Below, one piece after another: positions 61,937 to 64,000 of a stretch of DNA of 64,000 bases. The position numbers and the translations under genes were made by a program. The notes beneath the pieces were generated by a model that ran no database searches, was not told the origin of the DNA, and saw only the letters and a list, made by a program, of their open reading frames with translations. This DNA is from Cohnella phaseoli (GTDB lineage Bacteria; Bacillota; Bacilli; Paenibacillales; Paenibacillaceae): the NCBI RefSeq assembly GCF_003386235.1, contig NZ_QRDZ01000031.1, forward strand, positions 1 to 64,000, written 5' to 3'. Positions within the stretch are counted from its first letter, which is position 1; every line of letters starts with the position of its first letter.

Positions 61937-64000
61937 TCAATGAAGATCTATGACCAGGTTGAGGTGACCATCCACCTTAATCGTTGTGTTAGGTCCCGCC
62001 ACTACGGTCGATTCCCGTTCTTCGATAACCGCCGGCCCCGGGACGGTCGTACCGGGAACTAAACGATATCGATCGTATACTGCCGTATCGGCAAATGACT
62101 TGATTTCATGAAAATATACGTTCCTGCGGCCCTTCAACGCCTTCTCGCCATCCGGATCGTAACGATTGAAGCGAAGATTGGACACCTGCTCAGGCGCAAA
62201 AGAACGCAACCGCAAATTGATGATTTCAAGCGAGACGCCTTGCGGACAATGGCCGAACGTCGCTTCGTATTCCTTCAGAAAAGCCGTCTCCAAAACACTT
62301 GTATCCTCATCGATCAGCATCGATTCCGGAAACTTTACGGCAATCTCATAACCTTGTCCGGCATATCGCATCTCTGCCGTATACATCGTCTCCATCTCTT
62401 CTTCCCTGACCCCCACCTTGCCCAAGCCTTCCGCCGCGTTCTTCCGCATATCCGCGAAAAGACTGCGAAGGTACGCCCAATCCAAAGCATCCAGGCTGCT
62501 AACATAGCTGCGTCCGAGTTCCACCATAGGCGGAGCGACGAGCATGCCTGCCGCTGATGCGACTCCTGTTGCGGGAGGGCACACGATTCGGCCCAGTCCG
62601 AGCAAACGGGCTATGCCGTACGCATGAACCGGTCCGGCTCCGCCTGTCGCCACCAAGCTGAATTTGCGCGGATCGGTCCCTTTCTCGGCGATATGAATTC
62701 TTGCCGCCGACACCATATTATGGTTCACGATTTCATGAATACCCGCTGCGGCTTCTATTGAGCTGATCCCAAGCGGTATGGCTACCTTATTCGCGATAGC
62801 TCTCTCTGCGAGCTCGGCGCTCAGTTGCATATCTCCTCCGAGAAAATAATCGGGATCCAAATACCCAAGCAGAACGTCTGCATCCGTCACGACCGGATCT
62901 TCTCCCCCGAGATCGTAACAAGCCGGTCCCGGAACGGAGCCGGCGCTTTCCGGTCCGATTTTAAGCATGTTCATATTGTCGAGGTGCGCGATGCTTCCGC
63001 CGCCGGCGCCGATTTCGATCATTTCCATGACCGGAATACGCAGCTGTATGCCGCTCCCTTTCTTGAATCGCTGCATCCGCGCCGCCTCGAACTCGTAAAC
63101 CCGATTCGGGCTTCCATCCCGGACCAGGCACATCTTGGCCGTGGTGCCGCCCATATCGAAAGCGATAATTTGGTTCTCTCCGGCCATTCTGCCGTGAAAC
63201 GCCGCGGCGATGACGCCGGCCGCCGGACCGGACTCGATCAGTCGAATCGGATAGGCCGCTGCGGATTCGGCATCGGTCAACCCCCCGTTGGACATGACGA
63301 CGTTCACCGAAGCATCCGTGCCGTAGGCGGCGAGGCTGCGCTCCTGCTTGGCAATATAGGTGCGGAGCAGCGGCTTCACGTAAGCGTTGGCGACCGTTGT
63401 CGAGAAGCGTTCCAGCTCGCGTATTTCGGGCGCGACATCGGAGGAAAGACTAACGGACACTTCGGGCATCTCCTCCAGTAAAATTCGCTCCGCCAGCTTC
63501 TCGTGCTCCGGATTGCGATAGCTGTTAATAAAAGCGATGGCGACCGATTGGATTCCCTGCTCCTTGAACAGCGCAGCCGCTTGACGAACATCCTCTTCAT
63601 GGAAGTCGACCAGAACGGCTCCCTCGCTGTCCACGCGCTCCCTGACCTCCCTCCTTAAAAATCTCGGAACGAGCGGTTCCATTTTCTTCATAAACAGATC
63701 GAAAATATCGAAGCGCATTTCATTGCCGATCTCGATCACGTCCCGGTATCCCGCCGTCGTTATAAGCCCCGTCGGCACGCCTTTGCGCTCGATCATCGTA
63801 TTGGCGATCAGCGTCGTGCCATGGATAAACGTTTCCACGTCCTTCAAATCCAAACCGTATTGCTTCGCCATCTGATCCAAGCCATTGAAAATCGCGCGGC
63901 TCGGATCGTCCGGCGTCGTCAGTATTTTGCCGGTCAGGACGGTACCGCTTTCTTTGTCAAGCATCGTCAGATCGGTAAACGTTCCGCCGACATCCGAACC
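61937..64000 (-). CDS. HyuA-type hydantoinase/oxoprolinase subunit A (5' end outside window)
   Basis: ATP-dependent ring opening of hydantoins or oxoproline-like lactams. The frame continues past the window edge: the last 12 codons before 63964 read GSDVGGTFTDLT, the canonical N-terminal phosphate loop of the family, so the start lies just outside. Visible blocks include FIHGTTLIANTMIERKG, LITTAGYRDVIEIGNE, VMSNGGLTD, IAFDMGGTTAKM (second nucleotide loop) and LVATGGAGPVHAYGIARLLGL. About 687 codons are seen, near full length. The HyuB partner is not in the window; downstream comes a threonine-aldolase-type gene within a few bases. Confidence 0.92.
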   Translation of the reverse strand, partial: GSDVGGTFTDLTMLDKESGTVLTGKILTTPDDPSRAIFNGLDQMAKQYGLDLKDVETFIHGTTLIANTMIERKGVPTGLITTAGYRDVIEIGNEMRFDIFDLFMKKMEPLVPRFLRREVRERVDSEGAVLVDFHEEDVRQAAALFKEQGIQSVAIAFINSYRNPEHEKLAERILLEEMPEVSVSLSSDVAPEIRELERFSTTVANAYVKPLLRTYIAKQERSLAAYGTDASVNVVMSNGGLTDAESAAAYPIRLIESGPAAGVIAAAFHGRMAGENQIIAFDMGGTTAKMCLVRDGSPNRVYEFEAARMQRFKKGSGIQLRIPVMEMIEIGAGGGSIAHLDNMNMLKIGPESAGSVPGPACYDLGGEDPVVTDADVLLGYLDPDYFLGGDMQLSAELAERAIANKVAIPLGISSIEAAAGIHEIVNHNMVSAARIHIAEKGTDPRKFSLVATGGAGPVHAYGIARLLGLGRIVCPPATGVASAAGMLVAPPMVELGRSYVSSLDALDWAYLRSLFADMRKNAAEGLGKVGVREEEMETMYTAEMRYAGQGYEIAVKFPESMLIDEDTSVLETAFLKEYEATFGHCPQGVSLEIINLRLRSFAPEQVSNLRFNRYDPDGEKALKGRRNVYFHEIKSFADTAVYDRYRLVPGTTVPGPAVIEERESTVVAGPNTTIKVDGHLNLVIDLH

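Overview
The window looks like chromosome of an aerobic, endospore-forming Firmicute of the Paenibacillaceae type (Paenibacillus or Cohnella-like). Evidence: a GerA-type spore germination operon, the bacillithiol deacetylase pair yojF-bshB2, three T-box leaders, a CD3324-type regulator, GH38 and GH19 glycosidases, AGGAGG-type ribosome binding sites and GC content by eye above 50%. The genus is inference. No rRNA, tRNA, CRISPR array, prophage or intact insertion sequence was seen.

Layout. 1-8.5 kb: a dispersed repeat, then on the minus strand asd behind a lysine-type T-box, a deleted Rpn-type nuclease pseudogene, a CD3324-family regulator, an acetyltransferase, ynfA, an ECF sigma factor with a downstream membrane protein, and an AraC regulator fused in frame to an iron-siderophore lipoprotein with a Fur box inside the junction. 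8.5-16.5 kb: metE and its probable LysR regulator separated by an operator-like array and a MITE-like element; a TelA/vWA/coiled-coil membrane module; a second full repeat element. 16.5-27.5 kb: GH38 alpha-mannosidase divergent from a GntR/LacI-type regulator, yojF-bshB2, a GH19 chitinase, a UbiB-family kinase with a phasin-like partner, and a drug-efflux MFS divergent from its MarR regulator. 27.5-37 kb: an unusual threonyl-tRNA synthetase behind two tandem T-boxes, an acetyltransferase, a double MerR regulator, a second MFS with a possible leader peptide, a CNNM-type transporter, uppP and a CPA1 antiporter.

37-46 kb is a copper-handling region. One tightly overlapping operon encodes a FixH-like lipoprotein, NosD, NosL, NosY, NosF and a TlpA thioredoxin. 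A YtkA-like lipoprotein is divergent from it, and a Cu(I) P-type ATPase with a DsbD_2-type membrane protein lies beyond. There is no nosZ or oxidase gene in the window. 46-50 kb holds a FabF-like ketosynthase, an acetyltransferase, a serine hydrolase and a spermidine-synthase-like protein.

50-58 kb is spore- and metal-related: a five-gene germinant receptor operon (A, C, D and two B subunits) behind a sigma-G-like promoter, a Zn/Cd P-type ATPase with an SmtB/ArsR-type operator, and a His/Lys/Cys-rich HKS-repeat protein that may be a coat or metal-binding protein. The end carries a universal stress protein, a two-domain class II aldolase, a DUF1801 protein, a threonine-aldolase-family enzyme and a HyuA-type hydantoinase that runs off the window.

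The observations most worth following are the ThrRS lacking the TGS domain and all four editing-site residues; the AraC/Fur-box/lipoprotein junction; the mobile-looking family of palindromic elements with 52-bp tandem repeats; and the nosDFYL operon without nosZ.
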